This document shows, one piece after another, positions 19,143 through 28,560 of a stretch of 64,000 bases of DNA. Both the position numbers and the translations under genes were made by a program. The notes beneath the pieces were generated by a model, which saw only the letters and a list, made by a program, of their open reading frames with translations, had not been told where the DNA came from and searched no databases. Position 1 is the stretch's first letter. The number at the start of each line of letters is the position of its first letter. The stretch is from an uncultured Clostridia bacterium (GTDB lineage: Bacteria > Bacillota > Clostridia > TANB77 > CAG-508). The stretch lies in the NCBI GenBank assembly GCA_934130935.1, contig CAKOYQ010000002.1, forward strand, positions 66,676 to 130,675. The letters run 5' to 3'.

Positions 19143-19337
19143 TTAATCGTTTTCTTTAAATATATAAATAACTGTTAAAATAATACCTACAAGATTAATT
19201 CCAATAGATATACCAAGTAGAATCCCTCTACTAAAATCTCCAAAATTGCTTGTTTCATTTCCTGTAAAAAATATATAAGCTAAATATAATATATTGCCTA
19301 AAATTATTAGTGATATTCCTGTTTTTAATTTATTCAT
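19143..19337 (-). CDS. small two-helix membrane protein
   Basis: A 64-residue protein with two membrane segments (residues 7-25 and 37-59) joined by a short polar turn (TGNETSNFGDFS). It has no recognisable family. GGAGGG precedes the ATG at 19337. It starts a run of small genes unlike the housekeeping blocks on either side. Confidence 0.6.
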   Translation of the reverse strand: MNKLKTGISLIILGNILYLAYIFFTGNETSNFGDFSRGILLGISIGINLVGIILTVIYIFKEND

Positions 19338-19378
19338 ATACTTACCCTCCTAATTTATTAAAATTTTCTTATTATATC

Positions 19379-19954
19379 TTAATTTTGCATTTTGTACCAT
19401 TCTGCAAATTTTTCCATAGCCGAATAAGAACCATCTATAACTTTTCTATTATTTCTTTCTTGTTCACTCATCTCTGCTAATGTTTTATTAAAACCTTTAG
19501 GCATAAAGATATACCATAAATCAGACCATTTTTCTTTTCTATCTTGTCCCTGAATTTTATTTGACAAATTACCAGGATGATTCCCATAGAAATAATAAAT
19601 CTCTTTTCCATCATGATATGCTAGACATTCATTAAATGCACATGTTCTATTATTCTTATTTTCCATTAATTTTAAAATTCCCTGTATTCCTATTGTATCT
19701 AATGAAAAATTCACAAATGCTCTCGGAAAACCATTTAATTCATCAATCCTAAAGTCTGCATCTAATGAAATACAAGGCCTTTCTACTATTTCATACGCTT
19801 GTTTTACTTTTGCAGTTGCTATCTCTTTTATATCATCACTCCTAGGTTCATCTAATTCATAATTGAATGTTTTAAATTTTAAATTTTCAAAATGTCTTTC
19901 AGCTGATTTTATTTTTCCTATGTTATGTGTCACAAAAATAATCTCTTTCTCCAT
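19379..19954 (-). CDS. HAM1/RdgB-like non-canonical purine NTP pyrophosphatase
   Basis: A 191-residue protein related to the HAM1/ITPase family, which hydrolyses ITP, dITP and XTP. It starts with IIFVTHNIGKIKSAE, matching the THNxxK nucleotide loop, and has SLDADFRIDELNGFPRAFV in place of the family's EDSGL-x-ALxGxPG stretch, so it is a divergent branch. The metal-binding acid (usually Glu-Asp) appears as Asp-Ala-Asp. A substrate other than ITP is possible. It lies in the small-gene run between the transglutaminase protein and ruvB. Confidence 0.7.
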   Translation of the reverse strand: MEKEIIFVTHNIGKIKSAERHFENLKFKTFNYELDEPRSDDIKEIATAKVKQAYEIVERPCISLDADFRIDELNGFPRAFVNFSLDTIGIQGILKLMENKNNRTCAFNECLAYHDGKEIYYFYGNHPGNLSNKIQGQDRKEKWSDLWYIFMPKGFNKTLAEMSEQERNNRKVIDGSYSAMEKFAEWYKMQN

Positions 19955-19985
19955 ATAATTTTCCCCAAAATACTGACCTTCATTT

Positions 19986-20528
19986 TTATAAAATATTTAT
20001 ACCGTGTTTCAAATAAGGAATAAGTTTATTTTTAAAATCCCTCATACTAATTCTTATTGTTGATTTGTTCTCGTTAGGATGAAATCTAAAATAATCTGTA
20101 TTTAATATCTTTTCATCTATAAATAATTTTATTTTATTGTCATTATCATTAATAAGTTCCATAATACTAACCGCACCAGAATGTGTTTTTAATAGGATTG
20201 CTAAATCTTCACTTTTTGCCATTGTTATCTTAGGCAACTCATATTTATTTCTAAATGCCTTTTCATCAAATCTTTCTTCTCTAGGTATAATGATAAAATA
20301 AAATTGTTCTTTGTTTTTAGTTCTAAATATTAAATTTTTTATTCCATTAACTTGTAAAGTTTTATCTATCAATTTCAAGTCCTCGAATTCCTTTGGAAAA
20401 AAGTTATATTCCACTCTTTGGTATTCAATATTTAAACTATCTAAAATATCATAACAATTTTTTTCTTTTTCATTTTCTATCTTTTCTGGTCTGCCATTTA
20501 ACAGTTCACTCAATTCAAATTTTTCCAT
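19986..20528 (-). CDS. prolyl-tRNA editing protein (YbaK/PrdX type)
   Basis: A 180-residue protein of the YbaK/ProX deacylase superfamily. Visible are the N-terminal helix, NYLFRT-like KNLIFRTKNKEQFYFIIIP (residues 61-79), RFDEKAFRNKYEL, and the SGAVSIMELIND stretch matching the family's GxVSPF region. The PrdX branch hydrolyses Ala-tRNA-Pro in trans. This makes sense here because the proline--tRNA ligase at 9134-10429 lacks its own editing domain. It is cotranscribed with the HAM1-like gene (31-base gap). Confidence 0.8.
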   Translation of the reverse strand: MEKFELSELLNGRPEKIENEKEKNCYDILDSLNIEYQRVEYNFFPKEFEDLKLIDKTLQVNGIKNLIFRTKNKEQFYFIIIPREERFDEKAFRNKYELPKITMAKSEDLAILLKTHSGAVSIMELINDNDNKIKLFIDEKILNTDYFRFHPNENKSTIRISMRDFKNKLIPYLKHGINIL

Positions 20529-20575
20529 TTTGCTCTCTCCAATCTTAATGATAAATAAATTATTATTTGTTTTTC

Positions 20576-21229
20576 TTATTTCTTTGTATATACAATTCCT
20601 AATGTTTCATCTATTCCTCCATTTAATGAGTAGCCGTTAGGATTTCCTTGACCTGTAGCAATATTTTCAGCACTTATTTGTTCTATTCTATTTTCTTTAT
20701 ATTTAAAGCAAAGAATTATAGAATGTCCATCCTCATCTAAAAACTCAATTCCAAATATATCATCATACATTTGACTTAGAAAAATTTTTGGTTCTAAATC
20801 AGGACATCTTTCAAGCAATTTTCCATTTACAAAATGTTCCTTATGTACACAATTTTTACGCCCCATACCATAATATATATTTTCTTTTTTTACTATCAAC
20901 TCTTTATCTAATATAATTTTCTTTTTTGTGTAAGTTTTTTCATTTGTTGTATAATCAGTATTTTCAATAGTATAATATACATCTTGCTCTGTCTGTAATA
21001 TCCATGTACCAGCATATGTTCCTTTAATTATATTCTTTTTCTCTTTTTCAACAAATTCAATTATACCAGCAACTATTGCTACTATAAATATAAATAAAAA
21101 TATACCTAAAAAAACCACTCCAATTTGAGCTATTAATGATTTTTTCTTTACTCTAATTCCACAGTTAGGACATATTTCTGCTTTTTTAGATAACTCTTTT
21201 CCACATTCTTTGCATTTAATTTTTTCCAT
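20576..21229 (-). CDS. zinc-ribbon membrane protein of unknown function
   Basis: A 217-residue protein that begins with a zinc ribbon (CKECGKELSKKAEICPNCG, residues 5-23), followed by a basic stretch, one hydrophobic helix (residues 32-58, VVFLGIFLFIFIVAIVAGII) and an extracytoplasmic domain of about 150 residues with beta-strand pattern. The architecture (cytoplasmic zinc ribbon, one helix, outer sensor-like domain) is common in Firmicutes but says nothing firm about function. Its AAGAATATGG-type ribosome site is weak. Confidence 0.7.
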   Translation of the reverse strand: MEKIKCKECGKELSKKAEICPNCGIRVKKKSLIAQIGVVFLGIFLFIFIVAIVAGIIEFVEKEKKNIIKGTYAGTWILQTEQDVYYTIENTDYTTNEKTYTKKKIILDKELIVKKENIYYGMGRKNCVHKEHFVNGKLLERCPDLEPKIFLSQMYDDIFGIEFLDEDGHSIILCFKYKENRIEQISAENIATGQGNPNGYSLNGGIDETLGIVYTKK

Positions 21230-21256
21230 TTAAACCCCATATTCCATTCACTTAAT

Positions 21257-22750
21257 TCAAGACTTACATCTCTCTAAATTTATAATTTTTGTTGCTACTT
21301 TTTCAATAAATATTTCATCATGCTCTACAAAAACAAGAGTAGGTTTGTAATTTAAAATAGTACCTTCTATCTGTATTCTTGTTAATATATCAATATAATT
21401 CAAAGGCTCATCCCATATATAAATATTAGCTTGTTCTGATATACTTTTTGCAATTAAAATCTTTTTCTTTTGTCCTTCACTCATATCTTGTATATTGGTA
21501 TCAAAATCTGATTTTGATAATCCCATCTTTATTAACATTGCTTTAAATATGCTTTCATCTATTTTATTATCATTACCAAAGTTTTTTAAATTTCCTTTTA
21601 AATCTTCTGCACCTTGTGATACATAAGATATTTTCAAATTATTTATTTTTTTAAATTCTCCATTATATTGCATTTCTTTTCCTATCATAAGTTTTAGTAT
21701 GCTTGACTTTCCAATTCCATTTTTACCTATTATTGCAACTCTATCTCCATTATTTACTTCAAATGAAATAGGTTTGAATATTACTTGTTCATTGTACTTT
21801 ATCTGCAATTTATTTATTAAAACTAACGTATTTTTATTGCTTTCTAAAGGAATAATTTTTAAATCTTCATTTCTATCTATATTTCTTAATAAATTAGCTT
21901 TTTCATCTATTGCTTTTCTTGTTCTTTGTTCCATAACTTTTGAACTTTTCATCATCTTTGAAGCCTTATGTCCTACATATCCTTTGTCTATTGTAGTTTC
22001 TGAATTGTATTTTTTACTTTTTCTCTTTTCTGCTTCATTTGACCATTTTGCAGAATTTTTAGAGGCAATTTCAAGCCTATTTATATCTTTTTGTAACTTT
22101 TCATTTTTCATTATTTCAAAATTATCTTGTCTATCCTTATTTTCTTTCCAAGATGAAAAATTACCTTGCCTAATTTCAATATTAGTATTATTTATAGCAA
22201 TTATATGATTTACAACTTTATCTAAAAAATTTCTATCGTGAGATACTAAGATAAATCCCTTTTTCTTTTCTAAATAATTAACTAAATTATTTCTTGTTTC
22301 AATATCTAAATGATTAGTAGGCTCATCTATAAGTAAAAAATTATTTTCTTTTAAAAATAAACTTATTAAAAGTATCTTTATTTGTTCTCCACCACTTAAT
22401 AAATTAAAGTTTCTATATAATATTTCTGTATCAGTATTAAGCAAATTCAATTCTTTTATAATTTTCCATTCTTCAACATTTGGAGCAATTTCATTTACTA
22501 TTTCTATTGACATTCTATCTTTATCTACAACTTCAAAAGGGAAATAATCAACATCAACATTTCTTGATATTGTTCCTTTATATTCATATTCTCCTTGCAA
22601 TAATTTCAAAAATGTTGTTTTTCCTTTTCCATTCCTTCCAATTAGTCCGAGTTTCCAATCAGTATCTATATTAAAAGAAATATTTTCAAATATATTATTA
22701 TAACTTCCGCTATATCCAAATGTTAAATTTTTTACACTTATTAAAGACAT
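21257..22750 (-). CDS. ABC-F ribosomal protection protein (Lsa-like)
   Basis: A 497-residue soluble protein with two ABC ATPase domains and no membrane domain. Domain 1: GLIGRNGKGKTTFLKLL, LSGGEQIKILL, NFLLIDEPTNHLD. Domain 2: AIIGKNGIGKSSILKLM, MSEGQKKKILIA, IYIWDEPLNYID. A linker of about 80 charged residues (near 215-290) would reach the peptidyl-transferase centre. The short length and GLIGRNGxGKTT plus WDEPLNYID motifs resemble the Lsa/Vga/CplR antibiotic-resistance group, which displaces lincosamides, streptogramin A and pleuromutilins, rather than the housekeeping EttA or Uup. Resistance is inferred from family only. Confidence 0.85.
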   Translation of the reverse strand: MSLISVKNLTFGYSGSYNNIFENISFNIDTDWKLGLIGRNGKGKTTFLKLLQGEYEYKGTISRNVDVDYFPFEVVDKDRMSIEIVNEIAPNVEEWKIIKELNLLNTDTEILYRNFNLLSGGEQIKILLISLFLKENNFLLIDEPTNHLDIETRNNLVNYLEKKKGFILVSHDRNFLDKVVNHIIAINNTNIEIRQGNFSSWKENKDRQDNFEIMKNEKLQKDINRLEIASKNSAKWSNEAEKRKSKKYNSETTIDKGYVGHKASKMMKSSKVMEQRTRKAIDEKANLLRNIDRNEDLKIIPLESNKNTLVLINKLQIKYNEQVIFKPISFEVNNGDRVAIIGKNGIGKSSILKLMIGKEMQYNGEFKKINNLKISYVSQGAEDLKGNLKNFGNDNKIDESIFKAMLIKMGLSKSDFDTNIQDMSEGQKKKILIAKSISEQANIYIWDEPLNYIDILTRIQIEGTILNYKPTLVFVEHDEIFIEKVATKIINLERCKS

Positions 22751-22790
22751 TTTTCCTCCAATTCCAATTATGAGTTAAAACAAAATTGTT

Positions 22791-23829
22791 TCATTCTATT
22801 AGATCCTTTGAATAATAGTACATATCTATACAGTGTAAATTTCCATCCCATAATTCTTTTTCATAATTATCAATAAAGAAATTTTTTATTGTTTTCTCAT
22901 ATTTATCAAAACCTTGTTTTACATAGAAAGGAATATTATTCTCTGTTGTTCCAACTAACATATTATTATATTTTTGTTTATAGTTATCACATAAATATTT
23001 TATCATTTTTTTTGCATAACCTTTGCCTCTATATTTTTCTTCTGTCGCAATATTTTTTAATTCACATGTATCATCATCTACTTTAGTTATAACAGCAACA
23101 CAGGCAACTTCATTTTTATAAGTTAAAACAAATAAATCGCCATACACTAAATACTGTCTAATCAACTTTTCACTCGGGTCTGCCTTAAGCAATAAACTCA
23201 TATATTGTTCCTTATTTTCTCTTTCTTTTCTTATAACAACACTTCGTTCAACAGGTAAAAATTCAAAGTTTTCTGGCAATTTTAGTTCAACTTTATTGTG
23301 GTTATCATTTGGAATCGGCATGCTAAACACACACCCACAATATTTTTGCATATATAAACCAAGTTCTCTTGCTTCATTTTGTCCCTCTCTAAACCCTGGA
23401 CGAAAATCTCTATACAAAAATGTTAAATTATATTTTTGTGCCATTTCTTCTCCGATTTGCTTAAGGGCATCATGATTTTGATAAGGACTAATTAATAATG
23501 TAGTAGAAAATGTATCATATCCATTTTCTTTTGCATATTTTGCAGTTTGCTCAAGACGAACTCTATAACAATATTTAACACATCTATTTTCTAAATCATC
23601 TACTACATTTTTACAAAATTCCCTTAATCCATAATTTTCTTCAAATATAGCATTTATACCGTATATTTTTTGTATATTCTTTTAAAGTATCTCTTCTAGC
23701 TTTATATTCCATATATGGATGAATATTTGGATTATACCAATATACAGTAGGCTCTATGCCTTCTTCTCTTAAACTCTTTATACAATATACACTGCATGGA
23801 GCACAGCATGTATGCAATAATAATTTCAT
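22791..23829 (-). CDS. queH: epoxyqueuosine reductase QueH fused to a GNAT domain, split by a +1 shift at CGG
   Basis: QueH reduces epoxyqueuosine to queuosine in the tRNA wobble position. The first 56 residues (HTCCAPCSVYC, YNPNIHPYMEY) are read from the ATG at 23829. The rest of QueH is in the +1 frame: RCVKYCYRVRLEQTAKYA, DTFSTTLLISPYQNH, FLYRDFRPGFREG and the terminal YCGCVFS. The zero frame stops five codons after a CGG at 23661-23659; skipping its C joins the two parts into an unbroken protein of about 345 residues. After QueH comes a GNAT acetyltransferase domain (last ~140 residues, ATEEKYRGKGYAKKMI), an unusual fusion. An extra A in the A6 run at 23666-23671 would also explain the split, so the exact site is open. 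Confidence 0.8.
23659..23661 (-). other. in-frame CGG, proposed +1 frameshift site in queH
   Basis: Zero-frame codon 57 is CGG, preceded by ATA and followed by T. Skipping the C gives GGT (Gly) and enters the frame that encodes the remainder of QueH. The distance 23829-23661 is 168, a multiple of three, and 23660 is in phase with the downstream frame. The overlap in which a shift could occur spans some ten codons. Confidence 0.6.
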
Positions 23830-23863
23830 TTTTTTCTCCCCTTTGCTACATTCTTTCTATTCC

Positions 23864-24895
23864 TCATCCCAAATATGGATATCCTAAATGTTGATACGCT
23901 GATGGCATTACCATTCTACCTCTTGGGGTTCTTGATATAAATCCTATTTGAATCAAATAAGGTTCATACACATCTTCAATAGTATCGATTTCCTCCCCCA
24001 ACGAAACCGAAATTGCCTCAATTCCTACAGGTCTTCCTTGATATTGATTTATCATAACATCTAAAATTCTTCTATCAACCTCATCTAGCCCAAGCTCATC
24101 TATCTCTAATTGATTTAACGCATGTTTTGCTATTTTTAAATTAATTTTTCCATCACTTAAAACAACTGCATAATCTCTAACTCTTTTTAATAATCTATTT
24201 GCAATTCTAGGAGTCCCTCTAGCTCTTCTTGCAATCTCCATTGCAGATTCATCTTCAATTTCTACCCCCAATATTTTTGCTGATCTTTTTATAATTACCT
24301 TTAAGTCTTCTGGCGAATACAATTCTAATTTATTAATAATTCCAAACCTATCCCTTAATGGTGTTGTTAATGACCCAGCTTTTGTTGTTGCTCCTATTAA
24401 AGTAAATTTAGGAAGATCAATTCTAATTGATTTCGCACTTGGGCCAGTTCCTATAACAATATCTAATGTGTAATCTTCTAATGCAGGATATAAAATCTCC
24501 TCTACATTTTTGCTTAATCTATGAATTTCATCTATAAATAATACATCATGTTCTGACAAGCTTGTCAATATTGCTGCTAAATCTCCTGGTTTTTCTATTG
24601 CTGGACCAGATGTTATTTTTATGTTTGATTTCATTTCATTTGCAATAATATTTGCTATTGTTGTTTTTCCAAGTCCAGGTGGTCCATAAAATAAACAATG
24701 ATCAAGTGGTTCGCCTCTTTTTTTTGCCGCTTCTATATATATTTTCATATTTTCTTTTACTTTTGTCTGCCCAATATATTCATTTAGTGTTTGTGGTCTT
24801 AACGAAGTTTCTAATCTTTCTTCTTTCCTATCTTCTAATTCTGGTCTTACTAATGATATATTATCTATATTTTCCTGTTGCAATTCCTTTTTCAT
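23864..24895 (-). CDS. ruvB: Holliday junction ATP-dependent helicase RuvB
   Basis: A 343-residue AAA+ motor that, with RuvA, drives branch migration. [12 protein letters not shown], the Walker [16 protein letters not shown], Walker [11 protein letters not shown], sensor [18 protein letters not shown] and the winged-helix end ([28 protein letters not shown]) are all present. The usual partner ruvA is not adjacent; queH follows 34 bases downstream. Confidence 0.98.
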   Translation of the reverse strand: MKKELQQENIDNISLVRPELEDRKEERLETSLRPQTLNEYIGQTKVKENMKIYIEAAKKRGEPLDHCLFYGPPGLGKTTIANIIANEMKSNIKITSGPAIEKPGDLAAILTSLSEHDVLFIDEIHRLSKNVEEILYPALEDYTLDIVIGTGPSAKSIRIDLPKFTLIGATTKAGSLTTPLRDRFGIINKLELYSPEDLKVIIKRSAKILGVEIEDESAMEIARRARGTPRIANRLLKRVRDYAVVLSDGKINLKIAKHALNQLEIDELGLDEVDRRILDVMINQYQGRPVGIEAISVSLGEEIDTIEDVYEPYLIQIGFISRTPRGRMVMPSAYQHLGYPYLG

Positions 24896-25036
24896 TTATA
24901 CTATTTTTCCTTTCATAAAGCTTTTTTCTTCTTCAAATTATATCAAACATGTTCTATTTTTGCAATGCTTTTATATATTTAGTTATGGGAGCCATTTATT
25001 GATATTTAAAAGAATTAAAAGAAAGGAATTAATCTA

Positions 25037-26377
25037 TTGAAAGTATTAAAAATATTTATATTAAATACTATAATTTTATTTGTTAGTACTGTATTATTGC
25101 AGATAATACAAATGTTTTTTAGTATATATATTTCCAACACTATTGGAGAAGAGGCTGTTGGTGTTTTTTCACTTGTAATGTCTGTATATATGTTTGGGAT
25201 AACACTTGCATCAGCAGGTATAAATATATCTGCAACACGAATAGTCGCTGAAGAACTTGCATGTCAAAATGAAATTGGTGCCAAAAAAGCTGCTCGAAGA
25301 TGTATATTTTTTAGTCTTGTTTTTAGTATTTGTGCAAGTCTTATATTTCTAATGTCTGCTGATTTTATAACAGTTCATTGTTTACACAATCGAATTAGTA
25401 AAAATGTAATATATTTAATTTGTTTAGCTCTTCCTTTCATCTCGATGTCATCAGCTATAAATGGTTATTTTACAGCTGTAAGGCGTGTCTACAAAAATGC
25501 TTTTGCAAAATTCTTTGAAGAATTTGTAAAAATTGCATGTACAGCTATTCTTCTAAAATCTTTCATGCCTGATGGAATAAATTATGCATGCTATTCTCTT
25601 ATCTTAGCTGATGTGATTTCAGAAATCACATCATTTATACATTTGTATTTTTTATACATTCGAGATGAACATGGGACACTTATCGAGTCAAGATATAAAG
25701 ATTTAGATAGCTATAATAAACGTATTTTGCGCATTGCAATACCAGTTGCATTAACATCTTATTTACGTTCTGGTTTATCAACAATAAAGCAACTGATTAT
25801 TCCATCAAGTTTGCAAAAAAGTGGAATGAACTCATCAAATTCACTTATATCTTATGGAATTGTTAATGGAATGGCAATGCCTATTATAATGTTCCCTGTA
25901 AGCCTAATTGCTAGTTTTAGTAGTTTACTTATTCCTGAATTTTCAAGATATTACACACAAGAAAAATATAAAAAAATAAAAAGTGTTTCATCATTTATCT
26001 TGATTTGCACTTTTATTTTTTCGATAATTGTAGCTATATTAATTTTTGTTTACTCAGATGAACTAAGTAATTTTATTTATCATAAATCTGAAATTGCAAA
26101 ATATTTGCGTATCCTTTCTCCTTTGGTTATTGTTATGTACTTAGATATTGTTATTGACAGTATTTTAAAAGGGCTAGATGCTCAAGTTGATGTAATGGTT
26201 GTTAATGTTATTGATTGCTTTATCAGTATTGCTTTTATTTATTTCTTAGTTCCTATTTTGGGCTTTAGTGGATATATCATTTCTATTTTTATTAGCGAAA
26301 TTATTAATTTTAGTTTTAGTGGTTATAGACTATTGAAAATATTAAAAAATATGGGACATTTGGGGTCGGGTACATAA
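25037..26377 (+). CDS. SpoVB-like polysaccharide/lipid flippase (MOP superfamily)
   Basis: A 446-residue protein with about 12-14 membrane helices, of the MOP flippase superfamily and close in character to stage V sporulation protein B (IGEEAVGVFSLVMSVYMFGITLASAGINISATRIVAEE). SpoVB moves lipid II or a related precursor for spore cortex synthesis. The start is a TTG at 25037, nine bases after GAAAGGA; no ATG lies at a better place. It is divergent from ruvB. The last eight residues (MGHLGSGT and the stop) are encoded by a REP-like palindrome, so the native tail ended about nine codons earlier. An 11-bp coding palindrome lies at 25609-25633. Confidence 0.9.
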   Translation: MKVLKIFILNTIILFVSTVLLQIIQMFFSIYISNTIGEEAVGVFSLVMSVYMFGITLASAGINISATRIVAEELACQNEIGAKKAARRCIFFSLVFSICASLIFLMSADFITVHCLHNRISKNVIYLICLALPFISMSSAINGYFTAVRRVYKNAFAKFFEEFVKIACTAILLKSFMPDGINYACYSLILADVISEITSFIHLYFLYIRDEHGTLIESRYKDLDSYNKRILRIAIPVALTSYLRSGLSTIKQLIIPSSLQKSGMNSSNSLISYGIVNGMAMPIIMFPVSLIASFSSLLIPEFSRYYTQEKYKKIKSVSSFILICTFIFSIIVAILIFVYSDELSNFIYHKSEIAKYLRILSPLVIVMYLDIVIDSILKGLDAQVDVMVVNVIDCFISIAFIYFLVPILGFSGYIISIFISEIINFSFSGYRLLKILKNMGHLGSGT

Positions 26378-26422
26378 TTTACCTATTTTAAAAAGTAACT
26401 ATGTATCTGGCCCAATTTTCCC
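26353..26422. repeat. long REP-like imperfect palindrome supplying the spoVB stop codon
   Basis: About 70 bp whose two halves are imperfect inverted copies (GGGACATTTGGGGTCGGG at the left; GGGCCAGATACATAG on the other strand at the right) sharing the TTGGGGTCGG core with the 33-bp elements. The left half is translated as the end of the SpoVB-like protein. The whole could fold as a hairpin and may also act as a terminator between the convergent spoVB and fat genes. Confidence 0.7.
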
Positions 26423-26431
26423 TCCTCTAAA

Positions 26432-27157
26432 TTAATATAGTTCAATCAAAGCATGTAATATACTTTCATCACTATTCTTGACAATCACAAAATGTTTTCC
26501 ATCAATAAAACTATACTTGCATTTGACTACCTCTCCCAATTTAATTTCTCTCTTATATGTAATTCTAACATTATTTAGTTGCCCCTGTTTATAAACTTTA
26601 TCTGGCAATGTTTCATTTGCTAAGTCAATATAATTTAAATTATGCATATGATTATTTACATCTATATCTGATTTTCTTGCAGTATATTCTTTCTCTAGTT
26701 CATATTCTTTTGGTACTTGTATTTTCTCAAATTCCTCATTACTAAATGCAAACTTATTTAACTCTGGCTCATAACTTTCAAGTAAATCTGGCTCTATTCT
26801 CGCTATTTTTCTTTTTTCTGTATCTACTAAAACCCATTTTGAAGCTGCAAGTACTATTACATTTCCTTGTTCATCATGTATTTCAAAGTCACGATATGCA
26901 TAACATTTAATTGAGTTTCTTGACCATGTTATAACTTTTATTCTTTCAGCATAATTGGGCCTTCTTATAACTTGTACATTCCACTCTAATATTAACCATG
27001 TTAAATGTGTACGAGGAATATCAAGTATTCCAAATCCAGCTATATTAGAGTGCTTTCCACCAACATCTTCTAAATAACTTAATATTGCTTTATTTGTTGC
27101 TTTATTATTTTTGTCTATATCTGATAATTTTATTGTATATTCATTCTCTACAAACAT
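26432..27157 (-). CDS. acyl-ACP thioesterase
   Basis: A protein of about 241 residues with two hot-dog folds, of the FatA/FatB-type bacterial acyl-ACP thioesterases that release free fatty acids from acyl carrier protein. The catalytic Asn-His motif DIDVNNHMHNLNYIDLA is near residue 165, and TWLILEWNVQVIRRP, typical of the N-terminal hot-dog, near 55. The ATG at 27157 is five bases from GGAAGGAG; an upstream in-frame ATG at 27172 lies inside the end of pgi and through the ribosome site, so it is rejected. It is last in the rsgA-rpe-pgi-fat order. Confidence 0.9.
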   Translation of the reverse strand: MFVENEYTIKLSDIDKNNKATNKAILSYLEDVGGKHSNIAGFGILDIPRTHLTWLILEWNVQVIRRPNYAERIKVITWSRNSIKCYAYRDFEIHDEQGNVIVLAASKWVLVDTEKRKIARIEPDLLESYEPELNKFAFSNEEFEKIQVPKEYELEKEYTARKSDIDVNNHMHNLNYIDLANETLPDKVYKQGQLNNVRITYKREIKLGEVVKCKYSFIDGKHFVIVKNSDESILHALIELY

Positions 27158-27171
27158 TGCTGCTCCTTCCA

Positions 27172-28479
27172 TTAATATCCTGGTTTTTCTAATAATTTAA
27201 ACATGTTCTTCTTATATTTTTCAACACCTGGCTGATTAAATGGATTTACACCAAGAATCATCCCTGACATGGCACAAGCTTTTTCAAAAAAGTAAATCAA
27301 ATGTCCAATAGTTTCCTCTGTTAAAGCAGGTAATTCTATTACTATATTAGGCACGTCACCAGATACATGTGCATCAATCGTTCCCTCCATAGCTTTTTTA
27401 TTTATATAATCCAAGCTTTTGCCAGACAAATAATTTAGTCCATCTAAATTATCTTCATCTTCTCTAATTTTAATATCTGAATTTGATTTCTCTATTCTTA
27501 TTACTGTTTCAAATAGGTTTCTTCTTCCTTCTTGAATATATTGCCCCATTGAATGTAAATCTGTAGTAAAATCAACACCTGCAGGAAATATTCCAAGTTG
27601 GTCTTTTCCCTCACTTTCTCCATATAGTTGCTTCCACCATTCTGTAAAATAGTGCATTTTAGGTTCATAATTTACTAATATTTCTGTATTTTTATATAAT
27701 TTATATAAAATATTTCTGACTATTGCATATTGATAGCATGCATTATATTTTAGGTTTGAATCTTCGTATTTTGTTTGGGCAGTTCTTGCACCTTCCATCA
27801 ATTTATCTATATCTATTCCAGCTACTGAAATTGGTAATAAACCAACAGCTGTTAAAACTGAATATCTTCCTCCAACATTGTCTGGAATTACAAATGTTTC
27901 ATACCCTTCTGAATTAGCAAGTGTTTTTAATGCTCCTCTTTCTTTATCTGTTGTAACATAAATTCTACTTCTTGCCTCTTCTATTCCATATCTATTTTCT
28001 AACATTTCTCTAAAAATCCTAAATGCAAGAGCTGGCTCTGTTGTAGTTCCAGATTTTGATATTACATTTACTGAAAAATCTTTTGTTCCAAGTACCTCAA
28101 TTAAGTCATTGATATAATTTGGACTTAAATTATTTCCTACATATAATATTTGTGGATGTTTTCTCTTTTCTTCTGGTAGCATATTGTCAAATGTATTTGT
28201 TAAGCTTTCTATTACAGCCCTTGCCCCTAAATATGAGCCACCAATTCCAATAACAATAAGTACTTCTGAATCTTCTTGGATTCTTTTTGCTGATGCTTTT
28301 ATTCTTTCAAATTCTTCTTTGTCATAATTTGTTGGTAATTCAAGCCATCCAACAAAATCTTTCTCATCATTTGCTCTTTTATGTAATTCTTGATGAATCT
28401 GTTCTACTTTTTCTTTGTATTTCATAACTGCTTTTTGGTCTACTCCTGTGTTTTTTAAATTAAGTTTTAAATTCAACAT
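27172..28479 (-). CDS. pgi: glucose-6-phosphate isomerase
   Basis: About 435 residues; interconverts glucose 6-phosphate and fructose 6-phosphate. Signatures: [40 protein letters not shown], and [12 protein letters not shown] near the active-site glutamate. The short bacterial form is normal for Firmicutes. The ATG at 28479 is preferred to a GTG three codons before, which is too close to AAGGGA. Its stop is followed immediately by the ribosome site of the thioesterase. Confidence 0.95.
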   Translation of the reverse strand: MLNLKLNLKNTGVDQKAVMKYKEKVEQIHQELHKRANDEKDFVGWLELPTNYDKEEFERIKASAKRIQEDSEVLIVIGIGGSYLGARAVIESLTNTFDNMLPEEKRKHPQILYVGNNLSPNYINDLIEVLGTKDFSVNVISKSGTTTEPALAFRIFREMLENRYGIEEARSRIYVTTDKERGALKTLANSEGYETFVIPDNVGGRYSVLTAVGLLPISVAGIDIDKLMEGARTAQTKYEDSNLKYNACYQYAIVRNILYKLYKNTEILVNYEPKMHYFTEWWKQLYGESEGKDQLGIFPAGVDFTTDLHSMGQYIQEGRRNLFETVIRIEKSNSDIKIREDEDNLDGLNYLSGKSLDYINKKAMEGTIDAHVSGDVPNIVIELPALTEETIGHLIYFFEKACAMSGMILGVNPFNQPGVEKYKKNMFKLLEKPGY

Positions 28480-28560
28480 AATCTTCACTTTCCCTTGTAC
28501 AAAATTTAGGTTTTTAATGGGTGAACCTATAAACCTTTTATACTTTTAAAAAGTAATTAA

